This document shows positions 1 to 8,192 of a stretch of DNA of 64,000 nucleotides, in pieces. Made by a program: the position numbers and the translations under genes. The notes beneath the pieces are model-generated. The model was given only the letters and a program-made list of their open reading frames with translations, was not told the DNA's origin and did not search any database. Every line of letters starts with the position of its first letter. Position 1 is the stretch's first letter. Source of the stretch: Anaerolineae bacterium (lineage in GTDB: Bacteria > Chloroflexota > Anaerolineae > Promineifilales > Promineifilaceae); assembly GCA_023954475.1 (NCBI GenBank), contig JAMLHW010000011.1, positions 1-64,000 of the forward strand. Reading direction: 5' to 3'.

Positions 1-64
1 CCGACACACCCGACATGATCAGCGGGTCCGAAAGTACCATCCACCAGCAGAAAGTATGACAGGC

Positions 65-74
65 TTGATATAAT
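65..74 (+). promoter_or_regulatory. Extended -10 promoter of the first regulator gene
   Basis: TGATATAAT (TG at 66-67, TATAAT at 69-74) is a good extended -10 element, with no recognisable -35. Transcription would start near 81, giving a leader of about 56 nt before the ATG at 137. A similar TGATATTAT lies at 763-771 past 7000 (7763-7771), upstream of the operon at 7948. Confidence 0.4.
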
Positions 75-136
75 CCAGTGCAAATGCTCTGCGAGGTCTC
101 TACAATAAATCCGGGAGCGAAAAGGCTGATATCGCG

Positions 137-3100
137 ATGAACAGGCGCTACGAACTGTTGGGCACGCTGGGAATCGAAGACGATGGTCACGTGTCGGCGG
201 TGATGAAGTACGGCAAGGGGTGTGCCCTACTCGCCTATTTGATTGTCGACGGGCAGGCACACAGCCGCGAGACTGTCGCCGATCTGCTCTGGGAAGCCAC
301 CTCAACACAACAATCGCTGCGCAATTTGCGCGCCCTGCTGCACAAACTGCGACCGCTAGCGCCGGAGCTCAGCGTCTCCCGCAAGCAGCTCTCATTCCAG
401 CGAACCGATGCTGTTTCGGCCGATTTTTATACCCTACAAGCGGCGTTGGATAGTGACGATATCGGCCGATTGTACAGCGCCAGGGCGCTGTACAAAGGGA
501 CGTTACTCGACGGGTTCTATCTGGACGATGCCCCTATGTTTTGGGAATGGCAATTGCTGGCTAGAGAGCGCCTGCACCAGCGGGTTTGGGACGGCTATTA
601 CCGCGTCTGCACCACGTATGAGGCAGATCGCAACTGGGGGCTGGGCGTCGACGCGGCGCGGCGCTGGCTGTGGCTGGATCCGCTGGACGAAACGGTGCAC
701 CAATGGTTGATGCGCTTCCTCGCCGCCAACGGCCAGAAAGCGGCTGCCATCGCCCAGTACGAAAAATGCCGCCGGCTGCTTGCCGGGGAGTTGGGCGTTG
801 AACCGGGCACCACGACGCAAGCGCTTGTTGAGCAAATTCGGCAACTGCCGGATGAAGGCAGCAGCACACTCGTACAGCCGGTCACCGTCACTGAGTTGCC
901 GCAGCCGGGCGAATCGGCCGAACCGGGCGCGCTCCCGCCGCACTCGTACCTGCCGTATCACCGCAACGCAATCTTCACCGGTCGCAACAGCGATTTGCGG
1001 CGATTATCAGAAATGCTGTTGCCCACCACCACGAGCAGCGCCGGACGCTTGACCAGCGCGGTGGTGCTGACCGGCATGGGTGGGCTGGGCAAATCCCAGC
1101 TCGCCGTCGAATACGCCTACCGCTACGGGCGCTATTATCCCGGCGGCGTCTTTTGGCTCAATTTTGACGACGCGGAGCATGTCGCTGAACTGGCGGCCGA
1201 ATTTGGCAGCGAACGCGGCATGAACCTGTATGCTGCCGACGACCGCCTCGACCTGCACAGAAAGACCGAGTTGGTGAAACGCGCCTGGCAGGAGCAAACC
1301 CCACGCCTGCTGATCTTTGACAATTGCGAAGATGAAAACCTGGCGGCGGCGTGGCTGCCCGTATCTGGTGGCTGTAGCGTCTTGATCACCAGCCGTCATA
1401 CCACTTGGTCGAAGGCGTTGCCGCTTACCGTGCATCCTCTTGACACCTTGCTCCGCGCCGAGAGCGTCGATTTGCTCAGACGGCTGGCCGAATGGCTCGC
1501 GGAGCCCGAGGCCGACTTGATCGCTGCGGAGGTGGGGGATTGGCCGCTGGCGCTCCATCTGGCAGGCAGTTTCCTGGGTGCCAATCGCGACTTACGGTCC
1601 CAGGCTTATATCCGACAACTACGCGAGCAGCGCCTGTTGCAGCACAGCTCGCTGCGAGGCCGACACGTGCGCTATTCGCCGACGGGTCACGAACCGGATT
1701 TGGCGCACACGTTTGCTGTCAGCTACGAGCAGCTCGATTTCGCCAATCCGATTGGTTGGGTGGCCGGGCAACATCTGGCCCGCATCGTCTGTCTGGCTCC
1801 CAATGAGCCGATTCCGTTGACGCTGCTCTTCGATTCATACAGAGATGTGGATAAGGGGGATATCGGCCGATTGCAAGCCGGCGTCAACCGCCTCATCGCG
1901 CTGGGTTTCCTCAATGCCGTCGATGGCGACACCGTGGTCATACACCCGCTACTCGCGGCGTTTACGATTGACCGCCTGGCCCGCGAACCGCTCGGCGACG
2001 CCGCGCCAACGGCCATCGAAAGCACCCTCATTCGGCAACTGGGCCAGCACAAACAAGCGGGCAAATCGCTGGCAACGCTACCCTTTCCGGCGGCGCATCT
2101 GCGCTACGTCGCCCATCGCAGCCTGGATGCGGGCGGCGAGCAGGCTGTGCGCTTTGCCAGCTTACTTGGTGAATACCTGACCGAGATCGCCGACTATGCG
2201 GAAGCCCGCGTCACGCTACAAACCGCGTTGGACCTCACGGAAAAGCAATTCGGCACCGACAGTCTGGCCATGGCCGAGGTCGCAAACCTCATGGGCAGCC
2301 TGTTAGAAGAAGTTGGACGTTACAAGGATGCCGAGACGTATTATGCGCAGGCTCTGGCGATTCGCCTGGAGCAACTGGGCGAGAATCACCTGGATACGGC
2401 GGCCAGCCTGAACAACATGGGCACGTGTTGCATTCGGATCGGGCCGTACATTTCGGCCGAACCATACTTCGCGCGTGCCCTGGCCATTCGGGAACGACTG
2501 CTGGGACCCGACCACCCGCTGACGCTCGGTGTGATGAACAACCTGGGAGTCATGCACAATTACATGGGCAACCGCGACGAAGCGCGCGCCTACTTTGCCG
2601 GCGTGCTGGCTGCGCGCGAAAGGACGCTTGAACCGGACCACCTGTTGCTGGCGTCATCGTTGAACAACTTGGGCGATTTGTTGAGTCGCACCGGCGAACC
2701 GGGCGCAGGGCGTCCGTATTTGGAGCGGTCGCTAGCTATTCGGTCACGCAAATTGGGTGCGGATCATCCGTTGACGTTGGAGTGTCAGACGAATTTGGGA
2801 TTTTCATTAATTCAAATCGGCGACTTCGTGGAAGCGCAAGTGCAACTGGAGCAAGCATTGGCGGGGGCTTTGTCCAAGCTGGGGGAAATGCATACGCTGA
2901 CGGCGCGTATTTACAATACGCTGGGTACTCTGTTTATGGGAATCGGCCGATACGATGCCGCACGCACCCATTTTGAACAGGCCCTAAAAATCCGCGAGGA
3001 GGTCAGAGGCTCTGACGCCCCCGATACGGCTTACAGCTTGCTCTGCTTAGGCGAACTCCTTATCGCCCTGCACGATGAAAACCGCGCCCGTTCGCTCCTT

Positions 3101-3211
3101 GAACGCGCGTTGGCGATTTTGGAGCAGCGCGTAGAGCCGCCCGCCTCGGAACGCGAACGCGTTCAGCGCTTGTTGGCCGAAATGAGTGAAGCAGTTGCCG
3201 GCAAGAGTTGA
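137..3211 (+). CDS. SARP/BTAD-type transcriptional regulator with NB-ARC NTPase and TPR domains
   Basis: Large signal-responsive transcription activator of the AfsR/SARP type, acting in the cytoplasm on DNA. Residues about 5-90 form the OmpR-like winged helix (LADLLW-like VADLLWEA helix), 95-240 the bacterial transcriptional activator domain ending in ELGVEPG, and about 285-560 an NB-ARC/STAND NTPase with P-loop GMGGLGKS (near 313-320) and Walker B-like LLIFDNCED. Residues about 690-1010 are kinesin-light-chain-like TPRs, repeating patterns such as ALAIRLEQLGENHLDTAASLNN. ATP-driven assembly of STAND regulators on a ligand or partner is known for the family; the signal here is unknown. It is a full paralogue of the gene at 4538-7693. 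It ends 6 bp from the convergent ldhA stop. The Shine-Dalgarno is weak (GGGAG about 20 nt upstream), so the start is likely but not certain. Confidence 0.88.
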   Translation: MNRRYELLGTLGIEDDGHVSAVMKYGKGCALLAYLIVDGQAHSRETVADLLWEATSTQQSLRNLRALLHKLRPLAPELSVSRKQLSFQRTDAVSADFYTLQAALDSDDIGRLYSARALYKGTLLDGFYLDDAPMFWEWQLLARERLHQRVWDGYYRVCTTYEADRNWGLGVDAARRWLWLDPLDETVHQWLMRFLAANGQKAAAIAQYEKCRRLLAGELGVEPGTTTQALVEQIRQLPDEGSSTLVQPVTVTELPQPGESAEPGALPPHSYLPYHRNAIFTGRNSDLRRLSEMLLPTTTSSAGRLTSAVVLTGMGGLGKSQLAVEYAYRYGRYYPGGVFWLNFDDAEHVAELAAEFGSERGMNLYAADDRLDLHRKTELVKRAWQEQTPRLLIFDNCEDENLAAAWLPVSGGCSVLITSRHTTWSKALPLTVHPLDTLLRAESVDLLRRLAEWLAEPEADLIAAEVGDWPLALHLAGSFLGANRDLRSQAYIRQLREQRLLQHSSLRGRHVRYSPTGHEPDLAHTFAVSYEQLDFANPIGWVAGQHLARIVCLAPNEPIPLTLLFDSYRDVDKGDIGRLQAGVNRLIALGFLNAVDGDTVVIHPLLAAFTIDRLAREPLGDAAPTAIESTLIRQLGQHKQAGKSLATLPFPAAHLRYVAHRSLDAGGEQAVRFASLLGEYLTEIADYAEARVTLQTALDLTEKQFGTDSLAMAEVANLMGSLLEEVGRYKDAETYYAQALAIRLEQLGENHLDTAASLNNMGTCCIRIGPYISAEPYFARALAIRERLLGPDHPLTLGVMNNLGVMHNYMGNRDEARAYFAGVLAARERTLEPDHLLLASSLNNLGDLLSRTGEPGAGRPYLERSLAIRSRKLGADHPLTLECQTNLGFSLIQIGDFVEAQVQLEQALAGALSKLGEMHTLTARIYNTLGTLFMGIGRYDAARTHFEQALKIREEVRGSDAPDTAYSLLCLGELLIALHDENRARSLLERALAILEQRVEPPASERERVQRLLAEMSEAVAGKS

Positions 3212-3217
3212 TGAACT

Positions 3218-4225
3218 CTAGCCACGAATCTGATCGAGCAATACAGCATTGTCACATTGCCCGGTCTCTTCAAATTGCTTCAGATTGTCGAGGGTCGTTT
3301 CCGCTATGTTTTGCAGCGCCTGCTGTGTCAAAAACGCCTGATGTCCTGTCACCAGCACATTGGGGAACGTGAGAAGACGCGCAAAGACATCGTCTGTCAC
3401 GATTTCATTGGACAAATCCTGAAAGAACAGATCGCCTTCAATTTCATATACATCGATCGCCAGATAACCGATTTTGCCTGATTTCAGTCCTTCGATGACA
3501 GCCAGCGTATCCAGCAACGCGCCGCGACTGGTATTGACGATAAACACGCCGTCTTTCAAGTGCTTGATCGTGTCCTCGTTGATGATGTGATGGGTATTAG
3601 GTGTCAACGGTAGATGCAGTGTGATGATATCACATTGACGCGCCATCTCGACCGGATCGTCGATGTAGGTTGCCAACGCTTCAGCTTCAGGGTTGCGGTA
3701 GATGTCGTAAGCCAGTAATCGCGCACCAAAACCAGAGAGGTTGCGCAAAACAGACACACCAATGCGTCCCGTGCCGAACACACCGATTGTCTTTTTATGG
3801 AGTTCAATCCCCTGCAGACCGTCCAACTCAAAATTGTTGTCGCGTACCCGATTGTAAGCACGATGAATTTGTCGGCCGAGTGTCAAGATCAGACCGACAG
3901 TGAATTCCGAAACGGCGTTCGGTGAGTAAGCCGGAACACGGACGACGGCCAGCCCCATTTCTTCGGCCGATTCCAGATCGATTTGATTGTAACCGGCACT
4001 ACGTGTGGCAATGATCTTAGTGCCGCCCGCCGCGAGTTTCATAATGGTATCGCGATTGACCCGGTCATTGACAAAGACACAGACAGCTTCGAAACCGGCA
4101 GCCAGCGGGGCTGTGTTTGGTGTCAATTTCGGCTCAAAAAAGGTCAGGTCATGGCCAAACGCGACATTCGATTCTTCAAATGATTTGCGGTCGTACCCTT
4201 TGGTTGCAAAAATCGCGACTTTCAT
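3218..4225 (-). CDS. ldhA: D-lactate dehydrogenase (fermentative 2-hydroxyacid dehydrogenase)
   Basis: NAD-dependent reduction of pyruvate to D-lactate in the cytoplasm. The 335 residues match the length and layout of E. coli LdhA: the Rossmann dinucleotide motif GTGRIG at 151-156, catalytic Arg in NTSRGALLD (R234), Glu in DVYEIEGDLFF (E263) and His in TGHQAFLT (H295). The DLFF and GHQAFLT blocks favour D-LDH over other 2-hydroxyacid dehydrogenases. Start is ATG with GAGGAG about 9 nt upstream. The gene is downstream of, and codirectional with, the regulator at 4538-7693, 312 bp away, and convergent with its paralogue at 137-3211. This invites the inference that one or both regulators govern it, but no operator was identified. 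Confidence 0.92.
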   Translation of the reverse strand: MKVAIFATKGYDRKSFEESNVAFGHDLTFFEPKLTPNTAPLAAGFEAVCVFVNDRVNRDTIMKLAAGGTKIIATRSAGYNQIDLESAEEMGLAVVRVPAYSPNAVSEFTVGLILTLGRQIHRAYNRVRDNNFELDGLQGIELHKKTIGVFGTGRIGVSVLRNLSGFGARLLAYDIYRNPEAEALATYIDDPVEMARQCDIITLHLPLTPNTHHIINEDTIKHLKDGVFIVNTSRGALLDTLAVIEGLKSGKIGYLAIDVYEIEGDLFFQDLSNEIVTDDVFARLLTFPNVLVTGHQAFLTQQALQNIAETTLDNLKQFEETGQCDNAVLLDQIRG

Positions 4226-4537
4226 TTCGCTTTCTATCTCCTCACTGAAGCTCTGTTTGTTTATTCCGTATAACAGGTGAGTGCCAATGGCTCCTCACTG
4301 TAATACGTGCGCACAGTTTAACTGCGATAAAACCAGCTTACCAGTGATCTTCAACATAGCGTCCCGCATATTGTATCAGCCCCTTTCTTGAGCGATCTTG
4401 CGCACTTTGCGTTTATACACTACTCGTTCGTGGATATACATGCAAATTACTGTCAGGTTACTGACAGAGTGCATTACGCATTGGCAACGTGTAGCTTGCG
4501 CTTCACTGTTTTGCGCCTGGTAGTCATGACAACCCGC
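4226..4537. other. Intergenic region with a perfect inverted repeat and a short direct repeat
   Basis: 312 bp between the regulator stop and ldhA. It holds a perfect 7-bp inverted repeat CTGTCAG/CTGACAG at 4450-4467 with a 4-nt loop, possibly the terminator of the upstream minus-strand regulator although no clear T run follows. A 10-nt direct repeat CTCCTCACTG occurs at 4239-4248 (overlapping the ldhA Shine-Dalgarno) and 4291-4300. No convincing promoter or ORF was seen. Confidence 0.35.
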
Positions 4538-7500
4538 TTACTGATTCAACAATGCTGCCCGGCTCGCCTCCATTGCCACTATAAAGCGCCACAGGGCTAA
4601 CTGCTCGAATAGCGTCCACGCCTCCCGCCATAACTTCTCACCAGTTGCTGTGTCACCGTGTGCCAATTCATATAGCGCCCAGTGCCAGAACAGTTCAGCG
4701 CGTTTGAGTTCCGAGTTCAACGTGTCATAGTGGTGCTGTGCCTTGACAAAGCAGGCGTGTGCATCGTAGGCGCTGACCAGCGCCGCGTGTTGGGGATTGG
4801 CCTGTGCCGCAGCGACGACACGTGCAACAGTATGCCAGGCATGGCCCAGCGCACGCGATGATGGTCGAGATTGGGCGGCTGCCAGTGCAGACTCGGCTGC
4901 CGTCAGCGCATCGGCAATTTTATCCTGTTTCAGGCAGGCGATGGCTAGCGTTCGATAGACACCGACCAGTGCGTGCCAATCTTCCGGCATGCGTGTCAAC
5001 AATGACCGGGCGCCGACTTCCGCCTCACGAAAATGGCCTGCCTCCACTTGCGCGTGGTGCAAATTGCTGAGGTCAAGCAATTCCTGCGACCGCACCCCGG
5101 TATGGCGTGACAAATCACGCGACTGGATGAACCATGCGATTGCTTGCTCGAAATCCCCCTGCGCCTTGGCTGTCTCGCCCAAGTTGCCGATGATGGGAGC
5201 ACGGCTCTCCTCCACGCCATATTGATCAACCAGGATTAGTGCAGCCCGCAGCCGCTCTTCGGCACGCTCGAAGCGGTTGAGCAAGAGAATATCGAGCAAA
5301 GCCTGCAGGTTGAGTACCGCAATTGTCACCGCCGGATCGTTGGCTTGGGCAGCCAGTTCGGCCGATTCTTGAGCGGCAGCGAGTGCGGCCTCCGTTTGAT
5401 AGCGGTTGCCCAGGATCCAGCCTTTTTGTTTGAGAATGATCGCCATCATGACCGGGTGGTCGCCGGCGGTCGGACGCAAACGGTGCTCAGCCTCCTCCAT
5501 CAGCATCAGCGATTGCAACTCATTCCCACGTAGCCCGGCGATAATGCCCTGCAAGTAGCATGCGGCTCCCTGCCCATAGGCATCGTCCGGCGCAGCCGCA
5601 GTCAATGCCAGTTCGGCGTAAGTCGTAGCCGCATCGTATTCGGCAATTGCTTGCAGGTGCTGTCCCATGGCAATAGCCAGCCGGTTGGCCGACGGATGGT
5701 CCTGTGCCAGTGCCGCATCGGTGGCATGGCGCAGGTGTGCAACCGCATACGGCAGTGCTAACTGAATCGGGGCCCGCCCCAGGCGTGTTGTCAGCGGCTC
5801 CAACAGCGCACGCGCCACATCCGCAAGCGCCGCTGCATGTTCGTCGGCGTCCATCCGTAATGCAAACCCGGCGACGAGTCGGTGCATGATGACGTGTTCG
5901 TCGCCTTCATATTCCAGTAACCCCAGCGAGATTAACCGAATCAGCCCATCTTCGGCCGATAATTGTGTCTCCATATCGGCGTCAGCAGGCAAAACAGTGG
6001 CCAGCAGTAAACTCCAGGACAGCGGTTCGCCTGGTGCGAAGCAAGCAGCACGTGTGAACAAGCGGCGGGCGATGATGTCGGATTCGGCCGAATCGTTGAG
6101 TTGCGCCACGCTGAGCGCTACCGTATGCGCTACATCCATCACGTGACCAGTCGGGGAGAGTTGGGTGCCACGCCCGTGCAGCGACGGATGGCTCAAACCA
6201 CCCATTGCCCGCAGTTCTTGCAAATAGCGGACAGGCGTGATCTGCCGGTAACGCCGTAGAAAACCACCCGCCAAATGCAGCGCCAGCGGTAATCGGCCGA
6301 CCTCTTCAGCAATGGCTTCAGCTTCCTGGGGTGTGAGATGGGGAGCAAGCGTCTGCAGCAAGCCGGCGCTTTGTGCGAGGGTAAGCAACGGCAGCGACAA
6401 AGTGACGATACCTAGATCGGCCGACCAGTATCCGCGTCGGCTGGTGACTAGCACCGAGCAACCGCCGGTAACCGGCAGCCATTCCATCAGCAGCGACTCA
6501 TCCTCGCAACTGTCAAAAATCAGTAGGCGTGGCACCGGTTCCTGCCACACTTGCTGTACGCGGCCAACTTGCTCGGCTAATGTCAACTTGTCCATAGAGT
6601 GGAAAAGACGCAGGCCACGCTGGTCGCCGGTCGCCGCCACCTCTCCCAGCACATCCTTTACCACGCCGAAGTTGAGCCAATACACGCCCCCACTGTAGTA
6701 ACGTCCATAGCGAAAGCAATACTCAACTGCCAATTGTGTCTTACCGATCCCGCCTATACCCTTAACGACAGCTGCACGAACAGCCGGCTTGTCGTCACTG
6801 TCGGGCAACAGCCAGGACGCCAGTTGCAGCAGCTCATTTATACGCCCCGCAAATGTATTGTTTCGCCGATACATGACTCTGGATTGCGGCGGCAGCGGAC
6901 CAGGCTCCGCTAAATCACCGCCAGGCAACGCTGGCAGCGATGTTGATACCGCGAGAGAAGGCAAAGCGGGAGACGTTGCAACTACCGCTTGCTGCAACTG
7001 CTTCAACAGCGCCCTCGTCTCGTCTTCCGGTTCGACGCCTAATTCCTGCCACAGCCGTAGGCGGCACTGCTCGTACATCTGGGTCGCCCCCCGAAAATCG
7101 CCAACGGCAGCCAGCATCGTTATCAGATGCCGATATGCCGCTTCGTTGAGGTCATCTAGCGCCAGCCAACGGCGGCTGAAATCAACAGCGCGCTGCCAGT
7201 TGGCGTGGGCGGCATGGTCAGCGATGACGCGCTGGAAGATCGCCTCCATACGCATGCGCAACTGTTCACGTGTGATGAGCAGCCATTCGGTAAAGCGCGG
7301 CGCATCGGTGACAGTGAAATTGGCAAGCATTTCACCGCGGTAGACAATGAGCGCCTCCTCCAGAGCATCCATCGTGCCACGACTGAGCGCATCGCGCAGC
7401 ACGTAGTAATCGACAACGGTATCAGAGTGTGGCTGAAAAGCGAGCGTCTTGCGCGTGACAACCAGTTCAGGCACCCATGGTCGGATGCGTGACACTAATT

Positions 7501-7693
7501 GACGCAGATGTTTGAGAGCTTGTTGGCTGGAGGTCGATTCCCAGAGTAGATCGGCCAGAAATTCGCGTGGTTGTGCCTCCCCAGTGACGATCAGGTAACA
7601 TACAAGAGCCGAACCCCGATCGCTCTGCACTACTCTGGACGGCAAACCGTCGTCGTCGATTTCTAGTGTGCCGAATAACTTGAAGCGCCGCAT
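4538..7693 (-). CDS. SARP/BTAD-type transcriptional regulator with NB-ARC NTPase and TPR-like domains (paralogue)
   Basis: The 1,051-residue paralogue of the regulator at 137-3211 has the same order: winged helix (about 5-90), BTAD (95-240, ending ELGVEPED), NB-ARC with P-loop GIGGIGKT near residue 314 and LLIFDSCED, then alpha-solenoid repeats to the C terminus. The shared signatures FRYGRYY and WLNF after the P-loop show a common origin, while the C-terminal repeats have diverged from regular TPRs, as expected if the two sense different partners. It is transcribed divergently from the small gene and giant LamG gene starting at 7948/8193, whose promoter carries a direct repeat of the kind SARPs bind. 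A role as their activator is therefore a reasonable inference, not shown. Confidence 0.88.
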   Translation of the reverse strand: MRRFKLFGTLEIDDDGLPSRVVQSDRGSALVCYLIVTGEAQPREFLADLLWESTSSQQALKHLRQLVSRIRPWVPELVVTRKTLAFQPHSDTVVDYYVLRDALSRGTMDALEEALIVYRGEMLANFTVTDAPRFTEWLLITREQLRMRMEAIFQRVIADHAAHANWQRAVDFSRRWLALDDLNEAAYRHLITMLAAVGDFRGATQMYEQCRLRLWQELGVEPEDETRALLKQLQQAVVATSPALPSLAVSTSLPALPGGDLAEPGPLPPQSRVMYRRNNTFAGRINELLQLASWLLPDSDDKPAVRAAVVKGIGGIGKTQLAVEYCFRYGRYYSGGVYWLNFGVVKDVLGEVAATGDQRGLRLFHSMDKLTLAEQVGRVQQVWQEPVPRLLIFDSCEDESLLMEWLPVTGGCSVLVTSRRGYWSADLGIVTLSLPLLTLAQSAGLLQTLAPHLTPQEAEAIAEEVGRLPLALHLAGGFLRRYRQITPVRYLQELRAMGGLSHPSLHGRGTQLSPTGHVMDVAHTVALSVAQLNDSAESDIIARRLFTRAACFAPGEPLSWSLLLATVLPADADMETQLSAEDGLIRLISLGLLEYEGDEHVIMHRLVAGFALRMDADEHAAALADVARALLEPLTTRLGRAPIQLALPYAVAHLRHATDAALAQDHPSANRLAIAMGQHLQAIAEYDAATTYAELALTAAAPDDAYGQGAACYLQGIIAGLRGNELQSLMLMEEAEHRLRPTAGDHPVMMAIILKQKGWILGNRYQTEAALAAAQESAELAAQANDPAVTIAVLNLQALLDILLLNRFERAEERLRAALILVDQYGVEESRAPIIGNLGETAKAQGDFEQAIAWFIQSRDLSRHTGVRSQELLDLSNLHHAQVEAGHFREAEVGARSLLTRMPEDWHALVGVYRTLAIACLKQDKIADALTAAESALAAAQSRPSSRALGHAWHTVARVVAAAQANPQHAALVSAYDAHACFVKAQHHYDTLNSELKRAELFWHWALYELAHGDTATGEKLWREAWTLFEQLALWRFIVAMEASRAALLNQ

Positions 7694-7762
7694 CAGTGAC
7701 TAAGCATAGCCTGGGCACAATCGTCGTGTTATCTCGCTTTTGAAAACTGTTTTTGTGCTGCT

Positions 7763-7771
7763 TGATATTAT
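7763..7771 (+). promoter_or_regulatory. Possible upstream extended -10 element
   Basis: TGATATTAT (TG at 7763-7764, TATTAT at 7766-7771), in a context (GCTTGATATTAT) nearly identical to the extended -10 upstream of the paralogous regulator at 137. It would drive a longer transcript of the 7948 operon. No -35 is evident. Confidence 0.25.
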
Positions 7772-7887
7772 CTACCCGGCGACGGTGAGATGCAATCGAC
7801 TTGATAGTTTTTTCCTGACTCCCTGCGAATGGGTTTAGCTTTCACACATGCCCCACGAACTACTCATGGGTCGTGCCGTTTGCCTGT

Positions 7888-7938
7888 GACGATCATACGC
7901 TGTCGTGCGACGATCATTCGACGTTTGATATGTATACT
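7888..7938 (+). promoter_or_regulatory. Activator-type promoter: direct repeat GACGATCAT over the -35, then TATACT
   Basis: GACGATCAT is repeated at 7888-7896 and 7909-7917, 21 bp apart (two helical turns). The second copy occupies the -35 position of TATACT at 7933-7938 (17-bp spacing), and there is no sigma70-like -35. Direct repeats overlapping the -35 and in phase with the helix are the known binding arrangement of SARP activators. A divergent SARP gene ends its 5' side at 7693. The transcript would begin within a few nucleotides of ATG 7948. Confidence 0.5.
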
Positions 7939-7947
7939 GTGGCGCGC

Positions 7948-8148
7948 ATGGAAGATAATTATCGAGCCTATCTAATCCGTTTAACTCGCCACGACAGCCG
8001 CTCACCGTGGCGCGGTATGTTGCAGGATGCCCGCGACAATACCGTACGCCACTTCGCCACCGAGCGTGAACTATACCTGTTTTTGATGGAGCAACTGATG
8101 TATACGCCGCCTGCCACTGCTATAGGCAACGGCGACGGGCAAGATTGA
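7948..8148 (+). CDS. Small conserved-looking protein of unknown function, leaderless or nearly so
   Basis: Sixty-six residues starting MEDNYRAYLIRL and containing SPWRGMLQDARDN and a FATERELYLFLMEQL helix. I recognise a general resemblance to short Chloroflexota proteins that combine YLxRL, WR and a C-terminal FLEQL-type helix, with no known function. The ATG at 7948 is preferred to in-frame starts at 7873 and 7930 because the -10 element TATACT ends at 7938, so an earlier start would lie upstream of the mRNA. The gene is followed after 44 bp by the giant exported protein, so the two are probably cotranscribed. Confidence 0.6.
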   Translation: MEDNYRAYLIRLTRHDSRSPWRGMLQDARDNTVRHFATERELYLFLMEQLMYTPPATAIGNGDGQD

Positions 8149-8192
8149 GTATTGGAAGCAATAGCTTGCGTAACAATAAAGGACGCTATCAT

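Noticed and set aside
8145-8192. TTG start for the giant gene at 8145
   Set aside because: It overlaps the preceding gene and would bury the signal peptide; ATG 8193 has AAAGGA and a canonical signal sequence.
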